DNA from: Holtiella tumoricola
GTDB taxonomy: Bacteria; Bacillota; Clostridia; Lachnospirales; Cellulosilyticaceae
DNA length: 56,570 nucleotides
Assembly (NCBI RefSeq): GCF_027857615.1
Contig: NZ_JAQIFT010000037.1
Coordinates: forward strand, 1-56,570
Reading direction: 5' to 3'
This document shows, piece by piece, positions 36,440-45,050 of this stretch. The notes under the pieces were generated by a model. It had not been told where the DNA came from, did no database searches, and worked only from the letters and a program-made list of their open reading frames with translations. Position 1 is the first letter of the stretch; each line of letters opens with the position of its first letter. The position numbers and the translations under genes are program-made.

Positions 36440-37449
36440 TATTTTTGAATCTCCTTCATGCCATCTGATAATTTATTAATACATGCTGAAAATGAAATAT
36501 ACTCTGGACAGATATCGTCACAACGTCCACAACCTACGCACATATGATGACCAAAGCGTTTTTTGTAGTCATGTACTTTGTGTAATACTTTAAAGCGCAT
36601 ACGTTGTCCTTTATCCCCTCTAAAGCTATGTCCACCTGCCATCTCTGTAAATCCATCAACTTGACAAGATGCCCACACACGGCGACGTTCGCCTGCTTTT
36701 TTGCCATCTGAACCTTCATAAAATACGTCTTGCATCGTAAAGCATGTACATGTTGGACATACAAAGTTACAGCGTCCACATGCAATACAACGTTCGTTAT
36801 ATTCATTCCACATTGTACTATCCATAATATCTGATGAAAGATTCTCTGGAATATTTACTTTTGTTTGATTCTCTTTTACATAGTCTGGTTTTACACTCAC
36901 TTCTTCTACTTCTTCAAGTCGTGCTAGAAGTGCCTCAAAGTTTCCATCAATGAAAGCTTGATCCCCTTCTACCTTGATATAAGCATCATAATTTGTAGTA
37001 ATATTTGTACCCATATCTACGCAAAAACAACTATCAAATGAGCTTGTACATCCCATTAAAATAAATTTTGTTTTTTCTCTAATTCTTTTATAGTAAGCAT
37101 CTTCAAAACCATTTCTAAGATAGATGTCGTCCATACGTTTTACAGCGTGTAAGTCACAACTACGTAAAAAGATAATGGCACCTTTTTTAGGTGCGTCTGA
37201 TTCTTTGATCTCTTCTTCTGTAAAATAAAAGAGTGTCTCTGAAATAGGTGTTAACACTTCTTTATAAGAGAACTCTGACTTGTGTTCAAAATTAATTTCT
37301 CCTAAAGACTCTACTGTCCCATATCTTACACGATCAGTATCAGAATAAGTACCTTCTCCTAAAAAAGTCTTTGGTGCATAAATGCTGTATTCTTTTGATA
37401 GTTCTCTTAAAATGCTATCTAAGTGTGCTGTACTTGTTTTATATCCCAT
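36439..37449 (-). CDS. asrA: Anaerobic sulfite reductase subunit A
   Basis: A 336-residue iron-sulfur subunit with two [4Fe-4S] motifs, CIACGRCNFVCP (C221-C231) and CVGCGRCDDICP (C304-C314). It passes electrons between AsrB and AsrC. GGAGTG precedes the ATG at 37449. The operon has a predicted activator-dependent promoter about 60 bp upstream. Confidence 0.95.
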   Translation of the reverse strand: MGYKTSTAHLDSILRELSKEYSIYAPKTFLGEGTYSDTDRVRYGTVESLGEINFEHKSEFSYKEVLTPISETLFYFTEEEIKESDAPKKGAIIFLRSCDLHAVKRMDDIYLRNGFEDAYYKRIREKTKFILMGCTSSFDSCFCVDMGTNITTNYDAYIKVEGDQAFIDGNFEALLARLEEVEEVSVKPDYVKENQTKVNIPENLSSDIMDSTMWNEYNERCIACGRCNFVCPTCTCFTMQDVFYEGSDGKKAGERRRVWASCQVDGFTEMAGGHSFRGDKGQRMRFKVLHKVHDYKKRFGHHMCVGCGRCDDICPEYISFSACINKLSDGMKEIQK

Positions 37450-37512
37450 TTTTTACACTCCATTCTTTTATTTTCCATACTCGTTAATTCGTTAACACGA
37501 TTTGCTGTTGCT

Positions 37513-37554
37513 AGTATATTAGATATCCAAATAAAAGACTGTGATGTTTATCAC
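37513..37554 (-). promoter_or_regulatory. asrABC promoter with Crp-type activator site at -41.5
   Basis: TGTGATGTTTATCACG contains GTGA (37541-37544), six bases, then TCAC (37551-37554), centred at 37547.5. On the minus strand TATACT lies at 37518-37513, giving a start near 37506, so the site centre is at -41.5. No good -35 exists, as expected for class II activation. The same site lies upstream of the divergent regulator gene (about -67.5 from its likely start). Confidence 0.78.
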
Positions 37555-37652
37555 GTTTAACCTTACTTTTTGTTTACCATTTTATTTTTCTTGATTTATA
37601 CATATAATAGGGATAGAAAATATATAAAATAAAATATAAAAGGGAATAATTT

Positions 37653-38345
37653 ATGGCACCTATTACAAATGATATATTAGAACAACTCAGTTTATTTGAA
37701 GGACTCCACCCCTCCACTTATGCCCATTTAACACGTATCGGGAGAGTGGAGTCTTATAAAAGTGGCGCACATCTTTTCTTAGAAAAAGATCTACTCCATT
37801 GTTTTTACATTGTATTATCAGGTACAGTCTCTATGTATAAAACAAACTCTAATGGACAACTTAAGACAATTTTTATATTTGGCAAAGATACCTTACTTAA
37901 TGAAACTATTTTTGATAATATGCCTGTATCCATTAGCTGTAAAGTTCATGACGACTGTACAGTCCTTACTTTTTATCGCTCGGACCTGCTTCCTCTATTT
38001 CAGCAAGACTTTAGACTTACTGAGAACTTTGTCAATCATTTAAGCAAGCGTATCAGACGTCTTTATAGACAGATGAAAAATTCTACTTCTATTATCAAAA
38101 TGGAAAAGAAGCTTGCTGCTAAACTTTGGAAATTGTCTCAAGATTATGGCACACCACAAGATGATGGCATTATGATTGACTTTCCCATTACCATTACTTC
38201 CCTTGCTGAATTATTAGGATCTTACCGTGAAACCATTTCACGTGCACTTAAAATTTTGGTGAAAAAAAATCTTATTGTTTACGAACATAAGTATATTTTT
38301 GTCCCTGATCCTAATGCCCTTTCTACATTTTTTAAGGCACCGTGA
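37653..38345 (+). CDS. Crp/Fnr family transcriptional regulator
   Basis: A 230-residue regulator with an N-terminal cyclic-nucleotide-binding-like domain (15-120), a dimerisation helix and a C-terminal winged helix (about 150-220). The recognition helix is YRETISRALKIL with R192, E193 and R197, the same Arg-Glu-x-x-x-Arg triad with which E. coli CRP reads GTGA. There is no FNR-like N-terminal cysteine cluster; cysteines are C50, C96 and C102. Its ligand is unknown. It sits between asrABC (divergent) and the nitrate reductase operon, both of which have GTGA-N6-TCAC sites, so it probably activates them. Its stop codon lies in the terminator hairpin. Confidence 0.9.
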   Translation: MAPITNDILEQLSLFEGLHPSTYAHLTRIGRVESYKSGAHLFLEKDLLHCFYIVLSGTVSMYKTNSNGQLKTIFIFGKDTLLNETIFDNMPVSISCKVHDDCTVLTFYRSDLLPLFQQDFRLTENFVNHLSKRIRRLYRQMKNSTSIIKMEKKLAAKLWKLSQDYGTPQDDGIMIDFPITITSLAELLGSYRETISRALKILVKKNLIVYEHKYIFVPDPNALSTFFKAP

Positions 38346-38367
38346 GATTAGTCACGGTGTCTTTTTT
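38336..38367 (+). terminator. Terminator of the Crp-type regulator gene (overlaps activator site)
   Basis: Stem 38336-38345 with 38352-38361 (one G-U pair), 6-base loop, then six U. The TGA stop codon (38343-38345) and a GTGA-N6-TCAC palindrome are in the same stem. Confidence 0.88.
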
Positions 38368-38383
38368 AATAAACTAGTATACT
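38342..38383 (+). promoter_or_regulatory. Nitrate reductase operon promoter with Crp-type site at -41.5
   Basis: GTGA (38342-38345), GATTAG, TCAC (38352-38355), centre 38348.5. TATACT at 38378-38383 predicts a start near 38390, again -41.5. The -35 region has no consensus hexamer. Confidence 0.72.
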
Positions 38384-38416
38384 TATGTTAATTAATTATC
38401 AAAAGGGAGGTTCTCC

Positions 38417-40489
38417 ATGAAAAAAGTACAATCTACTTGTAATGTATGTTCCTTAGCTTGTAATCTTGATTTCTATGTAGAGAATGAACAGATCGTAAAA
38501 GTGTTACCTACCAAAACTTATCCTGTTAATAAGGGATTCTCTTGTATTAAAGGTATCTCACTGGATAAACAAAATACTAAATTTAAACCTTCACCTTTCC
38601 CAAAAATTCGTAATGCACAAGGTGAACTCCAAGAAGTTTCTTGGGATGAGGCTTACAAATATGTAGCGGACAAGCTTCTTTCAATTAAAGAAACTTACGG
38701 TGGAGATAGCATTGCTGCTATTAGTACTGGTCAATTACCTCTAGAAGAAATGGCTCTCTTCTCTCACGTTATGCGTAACTTTTTAAGAGGTCATGTTGAT
38801 GGAAATACAAGACTTTGTATGGCAACTTCTGTTGTTGCACACAAACAAAGCTTTGGATTTGATGCACCACCTTATACATTAAATGATTTCGAGTTATCCG
38901 ATACCATTTTCTTAATTGGAGCAAACCCTATTGTGACACATCCTATTATTTGGGATCGTATTCGTCGCAATCCAAACAAAAAAGTTATCGTTATCGACCC
39001 TCGTCGTTCTGAAACAGCTCAAAAATCTGATTACTTCTATCCTATAAATGGTAAATCAGATATTTACCTTTTCTATGGTCTTGCAAATATTCTTATTGAA
39101 AAAGATTATCTTGACCATGACTACATTGAAGCACACACTGAAAACTTTGATGGTTTCAAAGCACTTGTAAGTAAATACACACCTGATGTAGTAGCTGAAC
39201 AAACTGGTCTTAGTGTAGATGCTTTATATGAAATGGCTGAACTTATTCATACAGGTAAAAATGTATCTCTTTGGTGGACAATGGGTGTTAACCAAGGTTA
39301 TGAAGCTGTAAGAACAGCTCAAGCTATTATCAATATCGCACTTATGACAGGTAATATCGGTCGTCCTGGTACTGGCGCAAACTCTATTACAGGACAATGT
39401 AATGCTATGGGATCACGTGTATTTAGTAATACTGCTGGACTCTATGGCGGTGGTGATTATGATAATGCTGTAAGACGTGAAGCTGTATGCAATGCCCTTC
39501 AGATTACAGATGAACAACTTATCAATAAACCAACCCTTCCTTACAATGCAATTATCGAAAAAATTCATAGTGGTGAAATTAAAGCACTTTGGATTGTATC
39601 TACAAATCCTCGTCACTCTTGGACTAACAACGCAACATTTGCAGAAGCTATCAAAAAGCTTGACCTCTTTATTGTTCAAGATATTTATGACGATACACAT
39701 ACTTCTAAAGATGCTGGTGTATTCTTCCCTGTAGTTTCTGGACTTAAGAAAGTTGGGACTTATATCAATACGGAAAGACGTCTTTCTGCAATGCGCCCCG
39801 TCTTAGCAAAAGAAGATAATGAAAAAACAGACTTTGAAGTATTCTACGAAGTAGGTCAAGCCCTTGGTATGGGATCATTACTTGGCTTATGGAAAACACC
39901 ACAAGATACTTTTGAGCTTATGAAAAAGTGTTCTAAAGGTATGCCATGTGATATTACTGGTGTAACTTATGAAGCACTTGATGGAACACATGGTATTCAA
40001 TGGCCATTTAGAGAAGGAGATGTCTTAACTGATGATGAACGTCGCCTCTTTGAAGATGGAAATTACTATACACCTTCTAAAAAAGCTAAATTTGTATTTG
40101 ATGAAATTATGGAAAACCCATTACCTACAACTACCGAATTCCCTTACATCTTAAATACAGGTCGTGACACTGTAGGTCAATGGCATACTCAAGTACGTTC
40201 TAGAGAAATTGGTGTTGCTTCAAAAACTTATGCTGATCAAGCTTATATCTATATTCATCCTACTCTTGCAAAAGAAAAAGGTATTGAACAAAATGAAATC
40301 TTTGAAGTCGCATCAATCAACGGTCAAAGTGCTCGTTTTGCTGCTAGAATCACAGAAAATGTATCTGAGAATCAACTGTATGCACCTATGCATTACATTG
40401 AAACCAACAAACTTACACCTTCTCTTTATGATCCATTTTCAAAAGAGCCATCATACAAAACAACACCAATCAACATTTATAAAATATAG
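38417..40489 (+). CDS. Molybdopterin nitrate reductase, cytoplasmic assimilatory/Nap-type catalytic subunit
   Basis: A 690-residue molybdenum bis-MGD oxidoreductase, most likely nitrate to nitrite. The N-terminal [4Fe-4S] ligands are C8, C11, C15 and C43. The Mo ligand is C134 in NTRLCMATSV, as in NarB/NasC/NapA enzymes. The Mo-domain IV is at the C-terminus. There is no twin-arginine signal, so the enzyme is cytoplasmic. It heads a cluster with a polyferredoxin and an FAD reductase, matching the clostridial nar organisation as I recall it from Clostridium perfringens (narA-narB-narC). Another oxyanion substrate cannot be fully excluded. GGGAGG precedes the ATG. Confidence 0.85.
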   Translation: MKKVQSTCNVCSLACNLDFYVENEQIVKVLPTKTYPVNKGFSCIKGISLDKQNTKFKPSPFPKIRNAQGELQEVSWDEAYKYVADKLLSIKETYGGDSIAAISTGQLPLEEMALFSHVMRNFLRGHVDGNTRLCMATSVVAHKQSFGFDAPPYTLNDFELSDTIFLIGANPIVTHPIIWDRIRRNPNKKVIVIDPRRSETAQKSDYFYPINGKSDIYLFYGLANILIEKDYLDHDYIEAHTENFDGFKALVSKYTPDVVAEQTGLSVDALYEMAELIHTGKNVSLWWTMGVNQGYEAVRTAQAIINIALMTGNIGRPGTGANSITGQCNAMGSRVFSNTAGLYGGGDYDNAVRREAVCNALQITDEQLINKPTLPYNAIIEKIHSGEIKALWIVSTNPRHSWTNNATFAEAIKKLDLFIVQDIYDDTHTSKDAGVFFPVVSGLKKVGTYINTERRLSAMRPVLAKEDNEKTDFEVFYEVGQALGMGSLLGLWKTPQDTFELMKKCSKGMPCDITGVTYEALDGTHGIQWPFREGDVLTDDERRLFEDGNYYTPSKKAKFVFDEIMENPLPTTTEFPYILNTGRDTVGQWHTQVRSREIGVASKTYADQAYIYIHPTLAKEKGIEQNEIFEVASINGQSARFAARITENVSENQLYAPMHYIETNKLTPSLYDPFSKEPSYKTTPINIYKI

Positions 40490-40501
40490 GAGAATATGCT
40501 G

Positions 40502-40906
40502 ATGAAAAGAATTAAAATTGATCGTTCTAAATGCGTAGGCTGCCTTACTTGTGTCACAGCTTGTATGGTTAGTAATGATAGTTTAGACCCTCGTAATCGT
40601 GTTGTAAGCGATAGTGAAAATAAATATGCACCTATATTTTGTCGTCATTGTGAAGAGCCTGAGTGCGTCTTCACATGTATGACAGGAGCTATGCGTAAAA
40701 ACCCTGAGTCTGGCCATGTAGAATATAATAAAGATCAATGTGCAAGTTGTTACATGTGTATTATGGCATGTCCATATGGCGTACTTAAAAGTGACGCTCT
40801 CAAACAAAAAGAAATTATGAAATGTAATATGTGTGAACATCGTGAAAATGGGGCTATGTGTGTTGAAAAATGCCCAATGCATGCTATTACATTAGAGGAG
40901 GTCTAA
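40502..40906 (+). CDS. 4Fe-4S polyferredoxin, electron carrier of the nitrate reductase
   Basis: A 134-residue HycB/NarH-like ferredoxin with four cysteine groups able to hold up to four [4Fe-4S] clusters: CVGCLTCVTAC, CRHCEEPECVFTC, CASCYMCIMAC and CNMC...CVEKC. It should shuttle electrons from the FAD protein to the molybdoenzyme. Two ATGs (40496, 40502) are in frame; the second has AGGAG at 8 bases. Corresponds in position to NarB of the clostridial cluster. Confidence 0.88.
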   Translation: MKRIKIDRSKCVGCLTCVTACMVSNDSLDPRNRVVSDSENKYAPIFCRHCEEPECVFTCMTGAMRKNPESGHVEYNKDQCASCYMCIMACPYGVLKSDALKQKEIMKCNMCEHRENGAMCVEKCPMHAITLEEV

Positions 40907-40907
40907 A

Positions 40908-42146
40908 ATGAAATATGTTGTAATCGGTGCTTCTGCTGCTGGAATTAGTGGTGCAAAACGCCTTCGTGAACTAGACCTACAAGCTGAAATAACTCTTATT
41001 TCAAAAGATGAACATATTTATTCAAGATGTATTATGCATCACTATATTGAAGGTATTCGTGATCTTAATCGCCTTCAATTTGTACCTTCTAACTTTATTG
41101 ATACCTATAACATTAACTGGATTAAAGGTGAATGTGTCACTCAAGTTGATACTATAGCTCAATCTGTAACAACTGACAAAGGCACAGTTGTTAACTTTGA
41201 TAAACTTCTTATTGCTACAGGCTCACATGTATTCTTCCCACCTATCCCTGGTCTAAAAGAAGCTAAAAATGCTATTGGCTTCCATGACCTAGATGAATGT
41301 GAAGCCATCATGGAACAAGTAAAAACAGCAAATCATATTGTTGTAATGGGGGCTGGACTTGTTGGTATTGATGCAGTTTCAGGCTTACTTCACTACAATA
41401 AACCGATTAGTATTGTGGAAATGCGTGACCGTATGCTAGGACTTCAACTTGACCCTGTTGCTGCTTCTACTTATGAAAAAGCCTTTGATAAAAAAGGTGT
41501 AAAACAATTCTATAACTTAGGTGTCAAAGAACTTCACTTAAATGATCAAAATGAGATTACAAGTATTACATTAAGTAATGATGAGGAACTTCCTTGTGAC
41601 TTACTCATTGTAGCTTCTGGGGTACGCTCTAATGTAGAATTTTTAGAAGGAAGTGACATTGAAACAGATAGATTTGGTCTTATTATCGATGCACTTGGCC
41701 AAACTTCTAACCCTAATGTTTATGGTGCTGGAGATGTGACAGGTCGCAATCCAATTTGGCCTGTAGCTGTTAAAGAAGGAATTGTTGCTGCTAGTAATAT
41801 GACAGGCCTCGCAAAAGAAATGACTGATTTCTTTGCAAGTAAATCTACTATGAATTTCTTAGATATTCCAACCTTGTCATTAGGCCTTACCCATCCTGAG
41901 AATCCTGATGACTACATCATTGAAACTGAACAAGATGATCAAGGCAACTATAAAAAGATTGTCCATAAAGATGGCAAAATTTACGGTGCAATCCTACAAG
42001 GCAACCTTGACTACTCTGGCGTTTTAACTCAGCTTATTCGTTACCAAATTGATGTATCTAAAGTTAAGAAGCCACTCTTTGAAATAGACTACTCAGACTT
42101 CTTCAATGTTACTGAGAACTTTGAATTCACTTACGAAAACCAATAA
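40908..42146 (+). CDS. NAD(P)/FAD-dependent oxidoreductase of the nitrate reductase cluster
   Basis: A 412-residue pyridine-nucleotide-disulfide-family reductase. FAD motif VVIGASAAGISGAKRL (3-18), NAD motif VVMGAGLVGIDAVSGL (about 145-160), and the second FAD motif VYGAGDVTGRN. No redox CxxxxC is seen, so it resembles NADH:ferredoxin or nitrite-reductase-type flavoproteins. It likely oxidises NAD(P)H and feeds the polyferredoxin. GAGGAGG lies within the end of the preceding gene. Equivalent by position to NarC. Confidence 0.87.
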   Translation: MKYVVIGASAAGISGAKRLRELDLQAEITLISKDEHIYSRCIMHHYIEGIRDLNRLQFVPSNFIDTYNINWIKGECVTQVDTIAQSVTTDKGTVVNFDKLLIATGSHVFFPPIPGLKEAKNAIGFHDLDECEAIMEQVKTANHIVVMGAGLVGIDAVSGLLHYNKPISIVEMRDRMLGLQLDPVAASTYEKAFDKKGVKQFYNLGVKELHLNDQNEITSITLSNDEELPCDLLIVASGVRSNVEFLEGSDIETDRFGLIIDALGQTSNPNVYGAGDVTGRNPIWPVAVKEGIVAASNMTGLAKEMTDFFASKSTMNFLDIPTLSLGLTHPENPDDYIIETEQDDQGNYKKIVHKDGKIYGAILQGNLDYSGVLTQLIRYQIDVSKVKKPLFEIDYSDFFNVTENFEFTYENQ

Positions 42147-42159
42147 TAAGGAGACTGTT

Positions 42160-43122
42160 ATGCCTCAAAAATCACTTAAAAATCATATTTCACTACTTCC
42201 TGTAGCTATTTTACCAACTATGGTAGGTGCTGCGACATTATCAAATATGTGGTCACCACTTGGATTTACTTGGATCCGTCACATAACAATGTGGGCGTCT
42301 GCTCTTGTTTTGCTTTGCTACATTGCCAAAATAGCACTTCACTTTGGTACTTTTAAAAAAGAATATATGGCAACTGTACCAGCTAGTTTATATGCTGGTG
42401 GTACAATGATCACAATGATCTTAGGAAACTATATTTTCGAATTCAGCCCTGTAATTGGTAAAGCTCTCTGGGCAATTGGTCTTGGATTACACACAATCCA
42501 TTTACTATTCTTTATCTATAACAATGTTATTAAAAACTTTGATAAAAATACTTTCATTCCAAGTTGGTTTGTAACCTTCAATGGAATCATGGTTTCAACA
42601 GTTGTCGGTGTTCCAATGAACGAGCCTACAATTGGTAAAATTGTTGTTTATTACGGACTTATTGTATTTGCTATTTTACTTCCTTGTATGGTTGTAAGAC
42701 TTATTAAAAATCCTATTACAACAGGTCCACTCTTCATGACAAAAGCAATCATTCTTGCTCCATCTAGCCTTTGTCTTGTAAGCTACTTAAACTTTATTAC
42801 TGAACCAAATGTATTCATCGTATATGCTTTATATGCTATTGTGTTTGTATCACTTATTTATGTTATCATCAATTTACCAAAATTCTTCTCATTCTCTTTC
42901 CATCCAGGTTTTGCAGGGCTTACTTTCCCAATGGCTATTGGTATTGTAGCATCTAACAAAATGTCTGCTTTCCTTGTTGGACAAGGCTACGAAGCTTTCG
43001 GTGAAGTAATTAAACAAATTACAGGTTTCCAACTTTATATTACAACTGTCATTATCGGCTTTGTATTATTTAACTTTGTTAGATTACTTGTTAATAGCTT
43101 TAAAACAAAGGATGCAGCCTAA
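42160..43122 (+). CDS. TDT family transporter (TehA/SLAC1-like anion channel)
   Basis: A 320-residue membrane protein with about ten helices and the TDT pattern (SLLPVAILPTMVGAATLSNMW near the start split as SLLPVAILPTM and VGAATLSNMW; FHPGFAGLTFPMAI in the C-terminal third). This family includes TehA, SLAC1 anion channels, sulfite and malate transporters. Being last in the nitrate reductase operon, it may move nitrate or nitrite, but that is inference. AAGGAG precedes the ATG at 42160. Confidence 0.78.
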   Translation: MPQKSLKNHISLLPVAILPTMVGAATLSNMWSPLGFTWIRHITMWASALVLLCYIAKIALHFGTFKKEYMATVPASLYAGGTMITMILGNYIFEFSPVIGKALWAIGLGLHTIHLLFFIYNNVIKNFDKNTFIPSWFVTFNGIMVSTVVGVPMNEPTIGKIVVYYGLIVFAILLPCMVVRLIKNPITTGPLFMTKAIILAPSSLCLVSYLNFITEPNVFIVYALYAIVFVSLIYVIINLPKFFSFSFHPGFAGLTFPMAIGIVASNKMSAFLVGQGYEAFGEVIKQITGFQLYITTVIIGFVLFNFVRLLVNSFKTKDAA

Positions 43123-43145
43123 TACATAAACTGTATCAAACAAAT

Positions 43146-43182
43146 AAAAGGGGGATGCTGTTCTATACAGCTCCCCTTTTTT
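43146..43182 (+). terminator. Terminator of the nitrate reductase operon
   Basis: Stem AAAAGGGG (43146-43153) with CCCCTTTT (43173-43180), inner CTGT/ACAG pairing, and U-run. Confidence 0.85.
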
Positions 43183-43265
43183 ATGCCTCTAAACCTATTG
43201 CTAAATTCAATTTATCTTATAAAAATACTCAATTTCATCCGCTATAAAATATTTATTCTCTTTCC

Positions 43266-43294
43266 TTGTTAAATGAACCTATAGCAAGTATACT
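43266..43294 (+). promoter_or_regulatory. Promoter of mobA
   Basis: TTGTTA (43266-43271), 17-bp spacer and TATACT (43289-43294); start near 43301, leaving a leader of about 140 nt before the ATG. Confidence 0.72.
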
Positions 43295-43300
43295 TAAATA

Positions 43301-43439
43301 CACTATGTACAAACCGCTGAAAATGAAAAGCATGCCTTAGCCTTTTGGGGTAGACTAAGACATGCAAACCATTTATAAAGGATGAGGGTTACCTTAGTAG
43401 TATACCCATTTTATTTTAAAATATAGAAAGGATTTGATT
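43301..43439 (+). promoter_or_regulatory. Structured mobA leader, possible riboswitch
   Basis: The 139-nt leader contains a hairpin GCATG-CC-TTAG ... CTAAG-A-CATGC (about 43331-43367) and flanking AACC/GGTT pairing (43368-43391). Such a long leader before a molybdenum cofactor gene suggests metabolite control; I could not match it to the Moco RNA consensus from memory. Confidence 0.45.
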
Positions 43440-44030
43440 ATGCAACATTTACCTAATTTAGCAACACTCATCTTAATGGGTGGCCAAAATAAACGTATGA
43501 ACGGAGAACATAAAGCTTTTCTTTCATTACACGAAAAGACTTTTTTAGAACATATTATTGAAAACTTAAATCCATATGCACCTACCTATTTATCTGTAAA
43601 CACTCAATCTCTCTATGAACATCTTAATTATCCCCTTATAGAAGATAAGTACAAAGATATTGGTCCTATAGGTGGTATTTATACTGCTCTTTCTAGTATT
43701 CCTGAAGAATATGTATTTATTACAGCTTGTGACATGCCTTTTGTGAATGGAGAGCTTATCACATTCTTATATAATCAACTTGACTTAGACACCTCTTGTG
43801 TCGTTATGAGTGATAAAGATGGCCGTTTTTATCCTTTAGGTGGTATCTATCACAAAAGTATGCTCCCTCTTATAGAAGCTCAAATTGCTGAAGGTAACTA
43901 TCGTTTAGGTGCATTATTAAAACGTACCCATGCCAAAATCATTCCGCTTAGCCAAGCCCCATTTGAAGAAAAACTCCTCTGGAATATTAATACACCAGAA
44001 GAGTATAAAAGTTTATTGCAAGAAAAGTAA
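43440..44030 (+). CDS. mobA: Molybdenum cofactor guanylyltransferase
   Basis: A 196-residue nucleotidyltransferase that joins GMP to molybdopterin, giving the MGD cofactor needed by the nitrate reductase. GTP-binding LILMGGQNKRMNGEHKAFL (9-27; LxGGxxxRMGxxKA-like), GPIGGIYTAL and the metal-binding ACDMPF are visible. The ATG at 43440 with AAAGGA is preferred to a TTG at 43434. The 3' end overlaps the convergent modC by 18 bp. Confidence 0.92.
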   Translation: MQHLPNLATLILMGGQNKRMNGEHKAFLSLHEKTFLEHIIENLNPYAPTYLSVNTQSLYEHLNYPLIEDKYKDIGPIGGIYTALSSIPEEYVFITACDMPFVNGELITFLYNQLDLDTSCVVMSDKDGRFYPLGGIYHKSMLPLIEAQIAEGNYRLGALLKRTHAKIIPLSQAPFEEKLLWNINTPEEYKSLLQEK

Positions 44031-45050
44031 TTTAGTTTGATCGATTAATACTTTAACCTTACCTGATTTTATGATAGATTCTACTTCTTGGTATTCTCTT
44101 TTACTACATGTATAAATCAGCTTAGAATCTTTAAGATGAAGTATAACCTCTATCTGTTCAGGCATAATGACTTGTTCTCCTACTTGTGCAAGTAGACCTT
44201 CTTCATTATCAGTAGATACTAGCTTTAAATCCGACTGACGTATACCAGCCCATTTTGCTTCTTCTACATTTTTATTTAATTCAAGATCCCAAGACTCTAC
44301 AATAGCATGACTATCTGATACTTTATAAAGGGGTGCCACATTACGGCACCCTGTAAGCCTTGCTCCCGCTACTGAATGACACTTATCAAATATATCTTCC
44401 TTATTATCATACTCTACAATACATCCATCTGACATAATGGCAATTTGGTCACAATACTTGTAAATCTCCTGCCTATTATGTGATATGTAAAGTACACTTC
44501 CCTTAAACATTTCTAATGCACGCTTAAAGTCTTCTGCTATGGTCCACTGCAAGTGGCTATCTAAAGCTGAAAAGGGTTCATCTAGCATCAATAAATCTGG
44601 TTCTTGAGCAAGTATCCTGGCCAGGGCTACTCTTTGCTTTTGCCCACCTGATAACTTATTAGGTTTTTTATGGCCTAATGTCTCTAGTTCTAGCATTTTA
44701 AGCAGCTCGTTAATCTTCTCTTTTTTACCTTCTTTAGGGCCTTTCATGCCAATAGCAATGTTATCATATACACTCATATGGTTAAACAATGCATAGCTTT
44801 GGAACATAAGCCCAATATTTCTTTCACGAGGCTTAAGGTTAATCTTGCGATTTGAGTCAAATAAAACTTTATCATTCAAGATAATTGTTCCACGATCTGG
44901 TGTTACAATACCTGCTATCATTTTAAGTGTCATCGTCTTTCCTGAGCCTGAATAGCCTAAAATGCCCGTTATACCATCCTCAATTTCTAAATCCACTTTA
45001 AGCGAAAACATCTCTAACTTCTTTTCAACATGCATCTTTAGACTCATCAT
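44013..45050 (-). CDS. modC: Molybdate ABC transporter ATP-binding protein
   Basis: A 345-residue ATPase with Walker A GYSGSGKT (33-40), signature LSGGQKQR, Walker B LLMLDEP, and a C-terminal regulatory extension (about 240-345) resembling molybdate-binding (MOP/TOBE) domains. It powers molybdate import with ModA and ModB. The ATG immediately follows the modB stop (TAAATG) and has AGGAGG upstream. Last gene of the ten-gene operon. Confidence 0.93.
   Translation of the reverse strand: MMSLKMHVEKKLEMFSLKVDLEIEDGITGILGYSGSGKTMTLKMIAGIVTPDRGTIILNDKVLFDSNRKINLKPRERNIGLMFQSYALFNHMSVYDNIAIGMKGPKEGKKEKINELLKMLELETLGHKKPNKLSGGQKQRVALARILAQEPDLLMLDEPFSALDSHLQWTIAEDFKRALEMFKGSVLYISHNRQEIYKYCDQIAIMSDGCIVEYDNKEDIFDKCHSVAGARLTGCRNVAPLYKVSDSHAIVESWDLELNKNVEEAKWAGIRQSDLKLVSTDNEEGLLAQVGEQVIMPEQIEVILHLKDSKLIYTCSKREYQEVESIIKSGKVKVLIDQTKLLFLQ

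Noticed and set aside
37541..37554. FNR box interpretation of the site between asrA and the regulator gene
   Set aside because: FNR sites are TTGAT-N4-ATCAA. The site is GTGA-N6-TCAC, and the regulator lacks FNR cysteines and has CRP-type recognition residues.
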